Of a stretch of 64,000 nucleotides of DNA, positions 37,791 to 46,862 are shown piece after piece. Source of the stretch: Aliidiomarina sedimenti (lineage in GTDB: Bacteria; Pseudomonadota; Gammaproteobacteria; Enterobacterales; Alteromonadaceae); contig NZ_PIPN01000004.1 in the NCBI RefSeq assembly GCF_003986955.1, positions 124,001 to 188,000 on the forward strand, written 5' to 3'. The translations under genes and the position numbers were made by a program. Each line of letters begins with the position of its first letter. Positions within the stretch are counted from its first letter, which is position 1. The notes under the pieces are model-generated. The model was not told where the DNA came from, searched no databases, and saw nothing but the letters and a program-made list of their open reading frames with translations.

Positions 37791-38846
37791 ATGCTGCATA
37801 TTATAGTGGTAGGAACAGGCAATATTGCCTCGTATTGGTTACAACATTTTGCGCCGCAACTGCCTGCGGATGCCAGGGTTCACGGCATTACTAATTCGCG
37901 CAGCGCCCAACTGACGACATCAGCAACGCCTGTAGCCAGGCAACTACCCGACAACCCTGAGCCTGGACATGACACTGAGCAATGGGTCGCTGAGCAAATT
38001 AAAGCGCTGGCTGCAGACCAAGGCGTTGAGGTGGTGGTGCTGGATTTGACCGCAAGTAAAGCCGTCAGCCGAAGTTACCCCTGCTGGGTGGCTGCCGGAG
38101 CCCATCTGATTAGTGCAAATAAATACGCTGGCTCAGCAGCGCCGGAGTTTTACCGCGAACTGCGCAACACGCTCTCCGCGCATCGCAGGTATTGGCTGTA
38201 TAACACCACCGTTGGTGCGGGTTTACCTATTCAAAAAGCCATTGCCGAGCGGTTAACCTGTCACGATGAGATTATTCAACTGGAAGGCAATTTCTCCGGA
38301 TCATTGTCGTGGATATTCCAGCAGTACCGCCGTGGTCAGAGCTTTTCCGCCTGGCTGCGAGAGGCCGCTGAGCAGGGCATGACAGAGCCTGACCCACGAC
38401 TCGATCTGAGCGGCATGGATGTTGCCCGCAAGCTATTAATCCTTGCCCGTGAAGCCTGGCCGCAGGAGGGAGCGTCATTGCAGCTTAGCGACATCCAGAT
38501 CGCTAATTTAGTGCCCGCGGGGTTACGCAACTGTAGCCTTGCAACATTTTGGCAGCAGGTCGGTGAGCTTGATCAGTCAGTGGCCGAGGCAACCCAAGCT
38601 GCTCAGTCCCACTATATTGGTTCTGTCAGTAGAGATGCTGATGGCGTGATTCGGGCCTCAGCACGGCTGCGGCCAGTGACAGAAGACAGCCCTTATGCCC
38701 ATCTGGCTCCGGGCAACGCGAATTTCGTGATTAAAAGCCGCCATTATGACGCCAACCCGTTAATTATTCAGGGCCCGGGAGCGGGGCGTGAAGTAACGGC
38801 GGCGGGGATCCATAGTGACCTTCTCCAGCTAATCGCGTTGCTTTAA
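37791..38846 (+). CDS. Stand-alone homoserine dehydrogenase, MetL/ThrA C-terminal type
   Basis: The ATG at 37791 starts MLHIIVVGTGNIASYWL, the NAD(P)-binding loop. Residues 100-115 read AGAHLISANKYAGS and then YNTTVGAGLPIQKAI, both conserved catalytic regions; the end is IIQGPGAGREVTAAGI. The alignment I recall is to the dehydrogenase half of MetL/ThrA, yet no aspartokinase half and no ACT domain are present. It reduces aspartate semialdehyde to homoserine. The met boxes upstream point to methionine supply. Confidence 0.88.
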   Translation: MLHIIVVGTGNIASYWLQHFAPQLPADARVHGITNSRSAQLTTSATPVARQLPDNPEPGHDTEQWVAEQIKALAADQGVEVVVLDLTASKAVSRSYPCWVAAGAHLISANKYAGSAAPEFYRELRNTLSAHRRYWLYNTTVGAGLPIQKAIAERLTCHDEIIQLEGNFSGSLSWIFQQYRRGQSFSAWLREAAEQGMTEPDPRLDLSGMDVARKLLILAREAWPQEGASLQLSDIQIANLVPAGLRNCSLATFWQQVGELDQSVAEATQAAQSHYIGSVSRDADGVIRASARLRPVTEDSPYAHLAPGNANFVIKSRHYDANPLIIQGPGAGREVTAAGIHSDLLQLIALL

Positions 38847-38996
38847 AAAAGCCAGAGCTAAGCAACTGATTTAAAATGTAAATATAATGCAAAGTGAGGA
38901 CAGCTCTGTTTCTGAACCTTTGTCTTTTACGCCAGGGCAGGTACCCTGCTTAGCTTACCCAAATCCTGATCCACCCTGATGCACATGGAGGTCGTC

Positions 38997-41222
38997 ATGC
39001 GCCTGTTTTTTGTGGGAATAATGGCTGTTGTAAGCGCAGCTTGTAGCCCTGGTGAAGAAACTCTTACTTTTAATCCTGAGGATGGTGAGAAACGCCTTTT
39101 TCAGGTGATATCCGATGCCTCAGCCCGCGCTGAAACTATGTATGGAGCCTCCTCGGACAGCATCAAAATGGAAATGCTGGTCGATTACCGGGTGACTCAC
39201 GAGGACGGCCTGCGGATTGATGTCTCTCCGAAATATATGTACGCCGATTTCCGTCAGGGAAATTTTGCCAGCACCCAACAGACGGATGGCAACCAGGACA
39301 TACGCGATGTCATGGAGGCTGGTTTCTATTTTAAAGCCGACCCCGATACCCTTGAGGTGACTGAGTTTGCAAGCAATCATCAAAGCGACCAGTTTAACGC
39401 CAATGAACCGGACCTGCTGCTGGATGTGTTTCGTCAGGATGCAACACGTCCGGGCCTGGGTCATGGTATTAGTATTCGCGAAGGTGCTACCCAGCGGGTG
39501 GACGGAACTGAGCAACTGCCGCCGTTAACCCTGACGGTGAGATCATTTGACGAGCGCGAAGTGGTACTGGAACTGCAGGGCGAAAATGACGAGGTTAAGC
39601 TGTTCGGTATTCTGGTCGTTGAGCGCCAGTCAGGATGGTTGGTACGCGCCACGCTGGTCTCTGACATGCGAGTGCCGGATTATAATAATTCTGAAGTTCG
39701 TTCGGTAGCGAGCATTTACCCCGCTGAGTGGCCGTATGGAATGGACCTGGGTTTTTTCAGTCACGCCTCGGCCATGCCCGGCGGCAGCGAAGAGTTCTTC
39801 ACCAATGCCAGAGCGGCAGAGGAGATTAGCGCAGAGCAGGTATTTAGTGCAGACAGCGGTTTTATAGAGCACTTTCGCGACCGTATGAGCCTGATGTACC
39901 CCCATGATTCGCTGACCAGTGATCAGGCGGGGAAAATGGAATTCAGCGAATTAACTGCCTTCACTCTGGACGGCGAGCCGCTTGATATTGAGTGGCAGGC
40001 AACCGATGCCTTTGTCTATGCAAACTATGAGTCTGGTGACATTCGCAGCACCGTGGATGCATTTGCGCTGGGCTGGAATCAAATGCATGAACAGCTCAGC
40101 GAGCTTGCTTATATTGAAGCCACGCTCAACTGGTATCCGGAACAGATCGAGATTGTGGATATGGCGCTGAGCGAAGATGGCAGCGAATTGCGGCATGGTG
40201 ATGCAGTGGTCCGCTTCGAACCGACAGAGCATGAGCAGGTGTATCGTTTGAGTTTCGAACAGGGTGAAAAACACAGCTTTATGCCAGCTGCTGAAGGTGC
40301 GTCTGATTCGAAGTTTGATTACAACTCGCTGGAAGGTGCCCCTGAATGGCTGGAGCTTGGGGAAAGCCGGGTGCTGGCCGTGGCTGAACGGGGTCATTTC
40401 CCGATGTACCTGGAGTTGTTTTTTGAAGACGGGCTGCCGGAGAGTATCAAACTGATTCAGATGACCGAAGCGGACCAACCTGCCGGGCAAAAAACAGCGC
40501 GATTCTACGATCCTGACGTGATTGGCAATAACCCCCGGATTAAGCCGCCGGAGAATGTTTATCTGCGACAGCAACAGGCAGATGATTTTCCGTTCTCTAC
40601 TGCGCCTATAGGTTCATTTGAGGTGCAGGACATGGATCGGCCCCAGGCCTTCTTAGCGTTAACCAATGAGCAGGTTGCAGCATGTCAGCTGGAGCTGGCC
40701 AGTGACGAACTGGCCTGGCAGGAGATCGAATCACTGGAACGGATGCTGAATGGGCCGAACAGGGTGCCGGATGTGACCGTGCTGCAACTGCAAAGCAAGG
40801 ATGGGCGTCGGGAGTACTTTTATCAGCAGGAGGTGACGACTGAGATAACCTGCCACGCTGAGCCTGCCTGGCAGACTCTTGACTGGCAGCCCACGGAAAC
40901 CTCATGGCTGATTGATATCGCGGTGTTACCGCAGGTCGATCCTGAGGCCCCCGCGATTGATATGTTGCGGCAATATCGGTTTATCGCCGCGAACGAAAGC
41001 AGATCCAATGGCCGCACGCTGGCGTTGCTGCCGCCAACAGCAGAGGAAGCCGAGTTAAGCTATCGCGACAGTGCGCTTAGCGACTACCTGGTGGATGGTC
41101 AGTACCTGCGCCTTGGTGGTGAGGTCGCACGCATTGAGCAGCTGACCATGAGCGAGGAGCAGATTACCCAGACGTTAGTGCATCGCTTTCCTGAGCTGCC
41201 AGCATTCGAGAGCGAGGACTAA
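38997..41222 (+). CDS. Large lipoprotein of unknown function, 741 aa
   Basis: The ATG at 38997 follows a GGAGGT site; an ATG 18 bp upstream is less well placed. A short signal peptide ends at SAAC near residue 16. The mature chain is acidic, mixed alpha/beta, without repeats, membrane spans or catalytic motif that I know. Aromatic and acidic runs resemble extracytoplasmic binding proteins. The next gene starts two bases after the stop, so the pair must be co-expressed. I cannot name a family. Confidence 0.7.
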   Translation: MRLFFVGIMAVVSAACSPGEETLTFNPEDGEKRLFQVISDASARAETMYGASSDSIKMEMLVDYRVTHEDGLRIDVSPKYMYADFRQGNFASTQQTDGNQDIRDVMEAGFYFKADPDTLEVTEFASNHQSDQFNANEPDLLLDVFRQDATRPGLGHGISIREGATQRVDGTEQLPPLTLTVRSFDEREVVLELQGENDEVKLFGILVVERQSGWLVRATLVSDMRVPDYNNSEVRSVASIYPAEWPYGMDLGFFSHASAMPGGSEEFFTNARAAEEISAEQVFSADSGFIEHFRDRMSLMYPHDSLTSDQAGKMEFSELTAFTLDGEPLDIEWQATDAFVYANYESGDIRSTVDAFALGWNQMHEQLSELAYIEATLNWYPEQIEIVDMALSEDGSELRHGDAVVRFEPTEHEQVYRLSFEQGEKHSFMPAAEGASDSKFDYNSLEGAPEWLELGESRVLAVAERGHFPMYLELFFEDGLPESIKLIQMTEADQPAGQKTARFYDPDVIGNNPRIKPPENVYLRQQQADDFPFSTAPIGSFEVQDMDRPQAFLALTNEQVAACQLELASDELAWQEIESLERMLNGPNRVPDVTVLQLQSKDGRREYFYQQEVTTEITCHAEPAWQTLDWQPTETSWLIDIAVLPQVDPEAPAIDMLRQYRFIAANESRSNGRTLALLPPTAEEAELSYRDSALSDYLVDGQYLRLGGEVARIEQLTMSEEQITQTLVHRFPELPAFESED

Positions 41223-41224
41223 AG

Positions 41225-42886
41225 ATGACAAAACTGATCTATATAACGTTTTTTGCGATGGCCTGCTTGCTTGGAACGCTATCTCCGGCCTTCGCTGAGC
41301 CTGAACAGGAACAAACCCGCTGGCTTGACCGCAGTATGCAGACCGTTGAGAAAGACGATGCTGAGTACTATCTGGCCGGGTATGAGGCTGTGGAGGGCGG
41401 TTATGCTATCAGCGTCAATTATGCGGAGACTGACAGCCTGCGTCTGCAGGCACAGGCTCGTACGCTGGAACTGAATGAAACCTCCTTTTTCGGTCCTTAC
41501 CAGTCATTTTATCGCTCTGGCGCTGTGCTTGAGGAAGGTGAATACGATGAGCAGGGGCAACGTCAGGGGACGGTGACGGTTTACCATGAAAGCGGTGAGG
41601 TATTACGTAGCATTCCCTACCGCGACAACCTGGTCCACGGTGAATACACCACCTACTATGAAAATGGCAAACCCCGTCGCGTGCAGATGGTCGAGAATAA
41701 TGAGCGCCATGGCGACAACCGAAGCTATTTTGATAATGGTCAGTTGCGCATAGAAAGCACATATCATCGCGGTGACCAGGTGGGTGTGGAGCGCAGTTAT
41801 GACCGGGATGGCAATCTGACCCGGGAAGCAACGTATGAAGATGGCAAGCTGCAAGGCGAACTGGTTGAGTATTTTCCGTCCGGCGAAGTGCGTGCAATAG
41901 GCAATTATGTCGATAGCTCGCCACGGGGTGAACAGATTGAATACCGCAGTCCGGGCGACGTACGCCGCTACCGCATGATTGATGATAACGGCACTACAAT
42001 CGCTGAACGCGAGTTTCGCACCGACGGCACAATGCAGCGAGAGCAAGAACCGATTGAAACTGACCACGGCCCGGGGTATCAGCGCACCAATTACCACACT
42101 GATGGCAGCGTATCGGAGATAGTCCAGGTCGCCGACAACGGCCTTTGGCAGCTTAACCAGCGCTTTAATAAAGACGGTGAGGAGATTGAGCGGCGCGAGC
42201 TACTTAACAGGGAACAGGTCGGGCGCTTTGTGCGCACTGGCTGGGGAGGTGGTACCGAACATGGTAGCTATGAAGACGGCGAACTGCATGGGCGTTACTA
42301 CGAGACTCAGGACGGTGAAGTGGTGAACGAAGGTGAGTACCAGCATGGTAATAAGGTTGGCCGCTGGGACAGCCATGACGGGCATGGTTACGTGGTGGAG
42401 TATTTCGATGACGAGGGTAATTTGCATGGCGAGCGCACCGAGCGGAATAGCGAGGGAGACGTCATCCTGCGCCAAACCTATCAGCACGGCACCTTGCACG
42501 GACCTTACCAACAAATTCGTGACGGCCAGGTGATCGCCGATGGAGAGTTTGTGGACGGCCAGCGGCAGGGAGAATGGCGTATCTCCTCGCAGTGGAGTGG
42601 CGGTGATGTCGAACATGGTCGCTACCAGGATGACACCCCTGTGGGGCGTTGGACAACCTATGACCGCTATGGTCACCGGGTTGCTATCCGTCATTATAAT
42701 GATCAGGGGCTACGCCAGGGCCGCCAGTTTGAGTTTGAACGCGACGGCGCGTTGAGTTCAGTGATTGAATACCAGGACGATGTGCAGCATGGCGTCGCTA
42801 TCTTCTATCGCAATGGTGTTGAAGACAGCCGGGCTGTGTATGAGGACGGCGTGTATCTGCGCAATAAGGACGACGACCAGCCTTAA
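41225..42886 (+). CDS. Secreted MORN_2-type repeat protein
   Basis: The 553-residue protein has a signal peptide (cleavage near AFA-EP, residue 24). From about residue 90 to the end it is built of units of roughly 20-24 residues with the pattern Y..G...G....Y...G, for example HGEYTTYYENGKPRR and HGPYQQIRDGQVIADGEF. This is the YwqK/MORN_2 pattern, which forms beta hairpin stacks. Such proteins bind envelope or toxin partners in some systems; here the partner is probably the lipoprotein encoded two bases upstream. Confidence 0.75.
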   Translation: MTKLIYITFFAMACLLGTLSPAFAEPEQEQTRWLDRSMQTVEKDDAEYYLAGYEAVEGGYAISVNYAETDSLRLQAQARTLELNETSFFGPYQSFYRSGAVLEEGEYDEQGQRQGTVTVYHESGEVLRSIPYRDNLVHGEYTTYYENGKPRRVQMVENNERHGDNRSYFDNGQLRIESTYHRGDQVGVERSYDRDGNLTREATYEDGKLQGELVEYFPSGEVRAIGNYVDSSPRGEQIEYRSPGDVRRYRMIDDNGTTIAEREFRTDGTMQREQEPIETDHGPGYQRTNYHTDGSVSEIVQVADNGLWQLNQRFNKDGEEIERRELLNREQVGRFVRTGWGGGTEHGSYEDGELHGRYYETQDGEVVNEGEYQHGNKVGRWDSHDGHGYVVEYFDDEGNLHGERTERNSEGDVILRQTYQHGTLHGPYQQIRDGQVIADGEFVDGQRQGEWRISSQWSGGDVEHGRYQDDTPVGRWTTYDRYGHRVAIRHYNDQGLRQGRQFEFERDGALSSVIEYQDDVQHGVAIFYRNGVEDSRAVYEDGVYLRNKDDDQP

Positions 42887-42999
42887 GCAGTCGCTTGTCT
42901 TTTTAACCCAACAGGCTATTATCAGGCGCTGAACGCTTGTGCTGCCGGGTCGTAACCCGGCTTTTTAAAGACGCAACGGAAGTTGCAATGGGAGACGCA

Positions 43000-43392
43000 A
43001 TGAGTACACAGCCAGACATTATTTTATCGTCTGCCGACGTTGCTAAAATTGAGCAATGGATCGAAAAGAGTGCGTTGAAACGCGACGTAGTAGACGCCCT
43101 GGAAACTGAGTTGGCGCGAGCGCAAATCGTTAAGCACGCTGACTTGCCTGCTGATCGCGTGGCCATGGGCTGTCGGGTCACCTTCCGCATTGAGGAAGCG
43201 AACCAGACCTTTACCAAAACCTTGTGTTACCCGGACCAGTTAGCCTCCCATAGCGATGCTATCTCGATATTTGCCCCGGTTGGTAGCGCTTTGCTCGGCC
43301 TTACTATTGGCCAGTCGATTGAGTGGCCCGGTCAGCGTGGTGCGCAGCATGTGGAAATTATTAAGGTCGAACACTCTGCCCCGGATCAGTAA
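43000..43392 (+). CDS. rnk: Rnk, regulator of nucleoside diphosphate kinase
   Basis: The ATG at 43000 follows a GGGAGA site. The 130-residue protein has a short coiled N-terminal segment and the GreA/B-like C-terminal domain, with ISIFAPVGSALLGLTIGQSIEWP, which is close to E. coli Rnk. Rnk binds RNA polymerase near the secondary channel. The longer upstream frame is not supported. A strong terminator follows. Confidence 0.88.
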   Translation: MSTQPDIILSSADVAKIEQWIEKSALKRDVVDALETELARAQIVKHADLPADRVAMGCRVTFRIEEANQTFTKTLCYPDQLASHSDAISIFAPVGSALLGLTIGQSIEWPGQRGAQHVEIIKVEHSAPDQ

Positions 43393-43419
43393 GCCATCTA
43401 TCTGAAAGAAAAAGGTAAA

Positions 43420-43452
43420 ACATGGGCGGCCCTTGGCCGCCCATGTTTTTTT
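43420..43452 (+). terminator. Terminator of rnk
   Basis: ACATGGGCGGC pairs perfectly with GCCGCCCATGT around CCTTG and runs into a long T tract. Confidence 0.95.
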
Positions 43453-43495
43453 TGTCTAGTCTTTTAACTGCTATTTAACCTTCAGGGAGCATGAT

Positions 43496-44029
43496 GTGAG
43501 AGGAGTATGGGCGATTAGCCTGGGTTTGATTTGGATGATGAGTCTGGGGTCGGTAGCTCATAGTAAGGAGCTGCATTTTAGTACCGGTGCGTGGGAAGAT
43601 CAGTTCAGAGCGGGTCGGCTTGCCTTACGCAGCGATGAGATTAACCAATGGGAGATGCCGTCCTGGCTTGGCTCGCCAAAGTTATTTATTGAAGGGTCAG
43701 TTAACCGTATACGGGTGAAAGGTGACAAGGAATCCGGCCTGACTGCATTAGGCCTGAGTCCGGTGCTGCAATGGCGGGTACTGGGTGATGAACGACCACT
43801 GTATATTGAGGCTGGTATCGGCGGCGCCTTAATTGACAGCGTAACAGCCGGGCCGCGGGAATTATCGACCCACTATCAGTTTGAAGACCTGCTGCGTCTG
43901 AGCTGGCAGTTTAGTGACAATAGCGAGTCACGGCTTTTTCTCATGATGGCGCATTACTCGAACGCCGGAATTAAGTCGCCGAATATGGGCGTGAACCTGG
44001 TTCAGCTTGGCTTCACTCTTTCATTTTAG
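43496..44029 (+). CDS. pagL: PagL-type lipid A 3-O-deacylase
   Basis: The start is the GTG at 43496, with CAGGGA eight bases upstream; nearby ATG codons are out of frame and stop at once. After a signal peptide ending near AHS the 177-residue barrel protein carries HYSNAGIKSPNMGVN near residue 152, the His-x-Ser-Asn motif of PagL, whose His and Ser are catalytic. PagL removes the 3-position acyl chain of lipid A in the outer membrane. Its stop overlaps the tail of the converging thioredoxin gene by 9 bp. Confidence 0.88.
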   Translation: MRGVWAISLGLIWMMSLGSVAHSKELHFSTGAWEDQFRAGRLALRSDEINQWEMPSWLGSPKLFIEGSVNRIRVKGDKESGLTALGLSPVLQWRVLGDERPLYIEAGIGGALIDSVTAGPRELSTHYQFEDLLRLSWQFSDNSESRLFLMMAHYSNAGIKSPNMGVNLVQLGFTLSF

Positions 44030-44602
44030 TTGGTCACGAATGCGTTGCAGGCCATCACTGAGTACGGCCTCATCGACTTCGCCAAAATAACGCTTTTGCA
44101 GTGTCCCGTCAGCGGAGAAAAACAGGGTGGTCGGCATCACATGGGCGCCAACCATGGCTGAGAAGTCACCGCTGCTGTCGAGTAGGACGGTTTCCAGATT
44201 GAGTTCATGCTGTTGTAAAAACTGGCGCACTAAATCGAGATGCTCGCGCTGATTAATAAAGATAAAACGCACATCCTGGTGACGTTGTTGTGCGTTTTGC
44301 AGCATCGGCATTTCCCGCACGCAAGGTGGGCACCAACTTGCCCACAGATTTACCACCAGCGGGCGGCCATCCAGGTAGTCCGCCAGTTCGGTCTCCTGTT
44401 GCGCAAAGTTGGTCAGGGTTGCGTCGGGTAACTGGCTGCCTTGCTGGACTACAAAGACAACTAACCCCCCGGTTAACGCCATGCCAAGAACCAGTGTGTA
44501 TAAGGCTGGCGGTAATGCCGGTTTTTGTTGTTGGCGGCGGACAATATAGACAAGGCTTGCCGCCAGAATGAAAACGATAAACAAAAATACAATCAGAGTC
44601 AT
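44021..44602 (-). CDS. TlpA-like membrane-anchored thioredoxin
   Basis: The start was set at the ATG at 44602, giving a hydrophobic anchor MTLIVFLFIVFILAASLVYI; a longer frame is possible. A second hydrophobic segment lies near residues 33-53. The thioredoxin domain has the active site WASWCPPCVREMP (CPPC) near residue 92 and a cis-proline in VMPTTLFF. It faces the periplasm and probably reduces disulfides, for example of cytochrome c apoproteins or a stress target. The exact partner is not clear. Confidence 0.85.
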   Translation of the reverse strand: MTLIVFLFIVFILAASLVYIVRRQQQKPALPPALYTLVLGMALTGGLVVFVVQQGSQLPDATLTNFAQQETELADYLDGRPLVVNLWASWCPPCVREMPMLQNAQQRHQDVRFIFINQREHLDLVRQFLQQHELNLETVLLDSSGDFSAMVGAHVMPTTLFFSADGTLQKRYFGEVDEAVLSDGLQRIRDQLK

Positions 44603-44700
44603 AAGGTTCTTATAGGTCGCTTTTTTGCTGATAATGACAGACTTCACTGACGCTGTCATTCTCACGTATACTGCCTCAGCTGGACTGACGGAGCCGCGCG

Positions 44701-45633
44701 ATGAACGCAGATAAACGAGCACTTTTTTATGCACTTGCGGCGGTTTTGCTGTGGTCCACCGTGGCCACGGCGTTCAAAATCACTCTGCTCTATTTAACCC
44801 CGCTGCAAATGGTGGCGGCGGCCAGTACCGTTTCCTGGATGGTGCTACTGATTATCTGCTTGTTTCAGGGCAAGCTGAGCGGGCTGGCGACGACCTTCCT
44901 CCGTCAGCCTCTGTATTATGTTGCCTTAGGCCTGATAAACCCGGCGGTGTATTACCTGGTGTTATTCAAAGCCTATGATCTGTTGCCCGCCTCTCAGGCC
45001 CAGCCACTGAACTATACCTGGGCAATTGCGTTGAGTTTCCTTGCCGCTATCGTGCTCAAACAAAAAATTCGCAAACGGGACTGGCTGGCTGCATTGCTCG
45101 GTTACCTCGGAGTGCTGGTCATCGCCACTCGCGGGAATCTGCTGGAGCTGTCCTTCAGTAGCCCTTTGGGGGTCGCGCTGGCGCTGCTGTCGACCCTGTT
45201 ATGGGCAGGCTACTGGATCCTGAACACGCGTCATCCGGGCGAACCCGTGGTGAGTCTGCTGCTTGGCTTTAGTGTCGCAGTGCCGGTTCTTTTGTTGGTT
45301 GCCACCTGGCAGCATGGTTGGGCGGGAGTCCCGTTGCAAGGCTGGCTGGCGGTCAGCTATGTCGGTCTGTTTGAAATGGGTATTACCTTTTTCCTTTGGC
45401 TTAAAGCGATGCGCGAGGCGAGCAACGTGGCCTTAATCAGCAATCTGATCTTTATTTCGCCGTTTATCTCATTACTGCTGTTAGCGCTGATCATTGGTGA
45501 AGTGATTTACCCGGCGACGGTGGTTGGTCTGTTATTGATTGTACTGGGGCTATTAATTCAGCGAGTGGTGATTACTAGTTTTCTGCCGGTAAAACGCTGG
45601 CGGCGCAGCGTGAACAGTAAGCGTTCACAGTAA
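44701..45633 (+). CDS. EamA-family (DMT) transporter
   Basis: The 310-residue protein has ten hydrophobic spans in two EamA halves. The second span of each half shows the conserved proline-glycine pattern (LTPLQMVAAAST and FEMGITFFLWLKAMREAS). DMT exporters move metabolites such as amino acids or nucleotides; the substrate here is unknown. The start overlaps no other gene and follows the divergent thioredoxin gene. Confidence 0.88.
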   Translation: MNADKRALFYALAAVLLWSTVATAFKITLLYLTPLQMVAAASTVSWMVLLIICLFQGKLSGLATTFLRQPLYYVALGLINPAVYYLVLFKAYDLLPASQAQPLNYTWAIALSFLAAIVLKQKIRKRDWLAALLGYLGVLVIATRGNLLELSFSSPLGVALALLSTLLWAGYWILNTRHPGEPVVSLLLGFSVAVPVLLLVATWQHGWAGVPLQGWLAVSYVGLFEMGITFFLWLKAMREASNVALISNLIFISPFISLLLLALIIGEVIYPATVVGLLLIVLGLLIQRVVITSFLPVKRWRRSVNSKRSQ

Positions 45634-45637
45634 AGGT

Positions 45638-45671
45638 CGGAGGTGATTCTGCTTCCCCAGAATCACCTCCG
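45638..45671. terminator. Bidirectional terminator between eamA and amtB
   Basis: CGGAGGTGATTCTG pairs perfectly with CAGAATCACCTCCG around a CTTCCC loop, a 14-bp stem. It lies between two convergent genes and starts five bases after the eamA stop. The right arm happens to resemble the 16S rRNA anti-Shine-Dalgarno tail, which I take to be coincidence. Confidence 0.85.
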
Positions 45672-45680
45672 GCTCCCCCT

Positions 45681-46853
45681 TTAGTTTTGTTTGCTTGGCG
45701 TGAACTCGGGGTAGGCTTCTACACCGCAGTCGCTGACGTCGCTACCCTGATATTCTTCGTCGGCGTGAACCCGAATCCCGAAGGTGAGTTTCAGGATCAG
45801 CCAAACTATCAGGCTGGCGCCGAACACCCAGCCGAAGATCGCCCCGGCTCCGAGCAGTTGAGCGCTTAGGGTGGCGTCGGCGGAACTGAGTGGAACCAGC
45901 AGTAAGCCATACAGGCCAGCGACCCCGTGGACGCTAATCGCTCCAACCGGATCATCCAGACGCAGCCGGTCCAGCGCGAGGATAGAGAAGACCACCAGTA
46001 TGCCGGCCCCGACCCCTATTAAGCAGGCAACCTGGGCACTCGGCTCGCTGGGCTCCGCGGTGATGGCAACCAGCCCGGCCAGGGCACCATTTAAGATCAT
46101 GGTGAGGTCAGCTTTACGCCACAGAATTCGCATCACCAGAAACGCAGTAATAGCCCCACATGCCGCAGCTGCATTGGTGTTAACGAATATTTGAGCAACA
46201 ATTTGTGCATTTTCGGTACCACTTAGCTGGAGTTGCGAGCCACCGTTAAAACCAAACCAGCCCATCCACAGGATCAGGGTGCCGAGTGCGGCGAGGGGCA
46301 TGTTTGCGCCGGGAATGGCGTAGATCTGACCGTCTTTACCGTATTTTCCGCGGCGTGGACCGAGTAGTAGTACACCGGCCAGCGCGGCGGCTGCCCCCGC
46401 CATATGGACGATGCCTGAGCCAGCGAAGTCGCTGAAGCCGGCGCTTTTAAGAAAGCCGCCTCCCCAGCTCCAGCTGCCCTGCACCGGGTAAATAACAGCA
46501 GTCAGGACCACACAGAAAAGCAGGAAACTATTCAGTTTCATTCTCTCAGCGACAGCGCCTGACACAATCGACATGGCGGTGGCGACAAACACAACCTGAA
46601 AGAAAAAGTCGGCCGCTGGCGCATAGTCGGTGAGTTCTGGCTGGCCATACATCAGTTGATAGCCGAGCAGCAAATAGCAGGTGCAGGCAACGGCGTAGAG
46701 CATGATGTTCTTAACCAGAATTTCCGTGGTGTTCTTGCTTCGTACCAGGCCTGCTTCGAGCATTGAGAAGCCGGCGGCCATCCACATCACCAGTACTGCA
46801 CTGATAAGCAGGTAAAAGGTGTCTAATGAGTAACTAAGTTGTTGCAAAGTCAT
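45681..46853 (-). CDS. amtB: AmtB, ammonium channel
   Basis: The 390-residue protein has about 11 membrane spans and the Amt features AAGFSMLEAGLVRSKN, GSGIVHMAGAAAALAGVL (first pore histidine) and ISVHGVAGLYG (second pore histidine). There is no cleaved signal peptide, unlike E. coli AmtB. It conducts ammonia and is regulated by the PII protein encoded immediately upstream, only 9 bp away. A GGAGG site precedes the ATG. Confidence 0.96.
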   Translation of the reverse strand: MTLQQLSYSLDTFYLLISAVLVMWMAAGFSMLEAGLVRSKNTTEILVKNIMLYAVACTCYLLLGYQLMYGQPELTDYAPAADFFFQVVFVATAMSIVSGAVAERMKLNSFLLFCVVLTAVIYPVQGSWSWGGGFLKSAGFSDFAGSGIVHMAGAAAALAGVLLLGPRRGKYGKDGQIYAIPGANMPLAALGTLILWMGWFGFNGGSQLQLSGTENAQIVAQIFVNTNAAAACGAITAFLVMRILWRKADLTMILNGALAGLVAITAEPSEPSAQVACLIGVGAGILVVFSILALDRLRLDDPVGAISVHGVAGLYGLLLVPLSSADATLSAQLLGAGAIFGWVFGASLIVWLILKLTFGIRVHADEEYQGSDVSDCGVEAYPEFTPSKQN

Positions 46854-46862
46854 GGTCGCCTC

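Noticed and set aside
39951-40574. A 207-residue minus-strand frame inside the 741-residue lipoprotein gene
   Set aside because: Although the lipoprotein has no family, it has a good ribosome site, signal peptide and coupling to its neighbour; the antisense frame has none.
41500-42800. Repeated Tyr/Gly-rich DNA that might be mistaken for a CRISPR-like or satellite array
   Set aside because: Units are degenerate, in frame, and without spacers; the periodicity is at the protein level (MORN-type repeats).
45660-45670. AATCACCTCC resembling the 3' end of 16S rRNA
   Set aside because: Only ten bases match, within a hairpin between genes; no other rRNA sequence is present.
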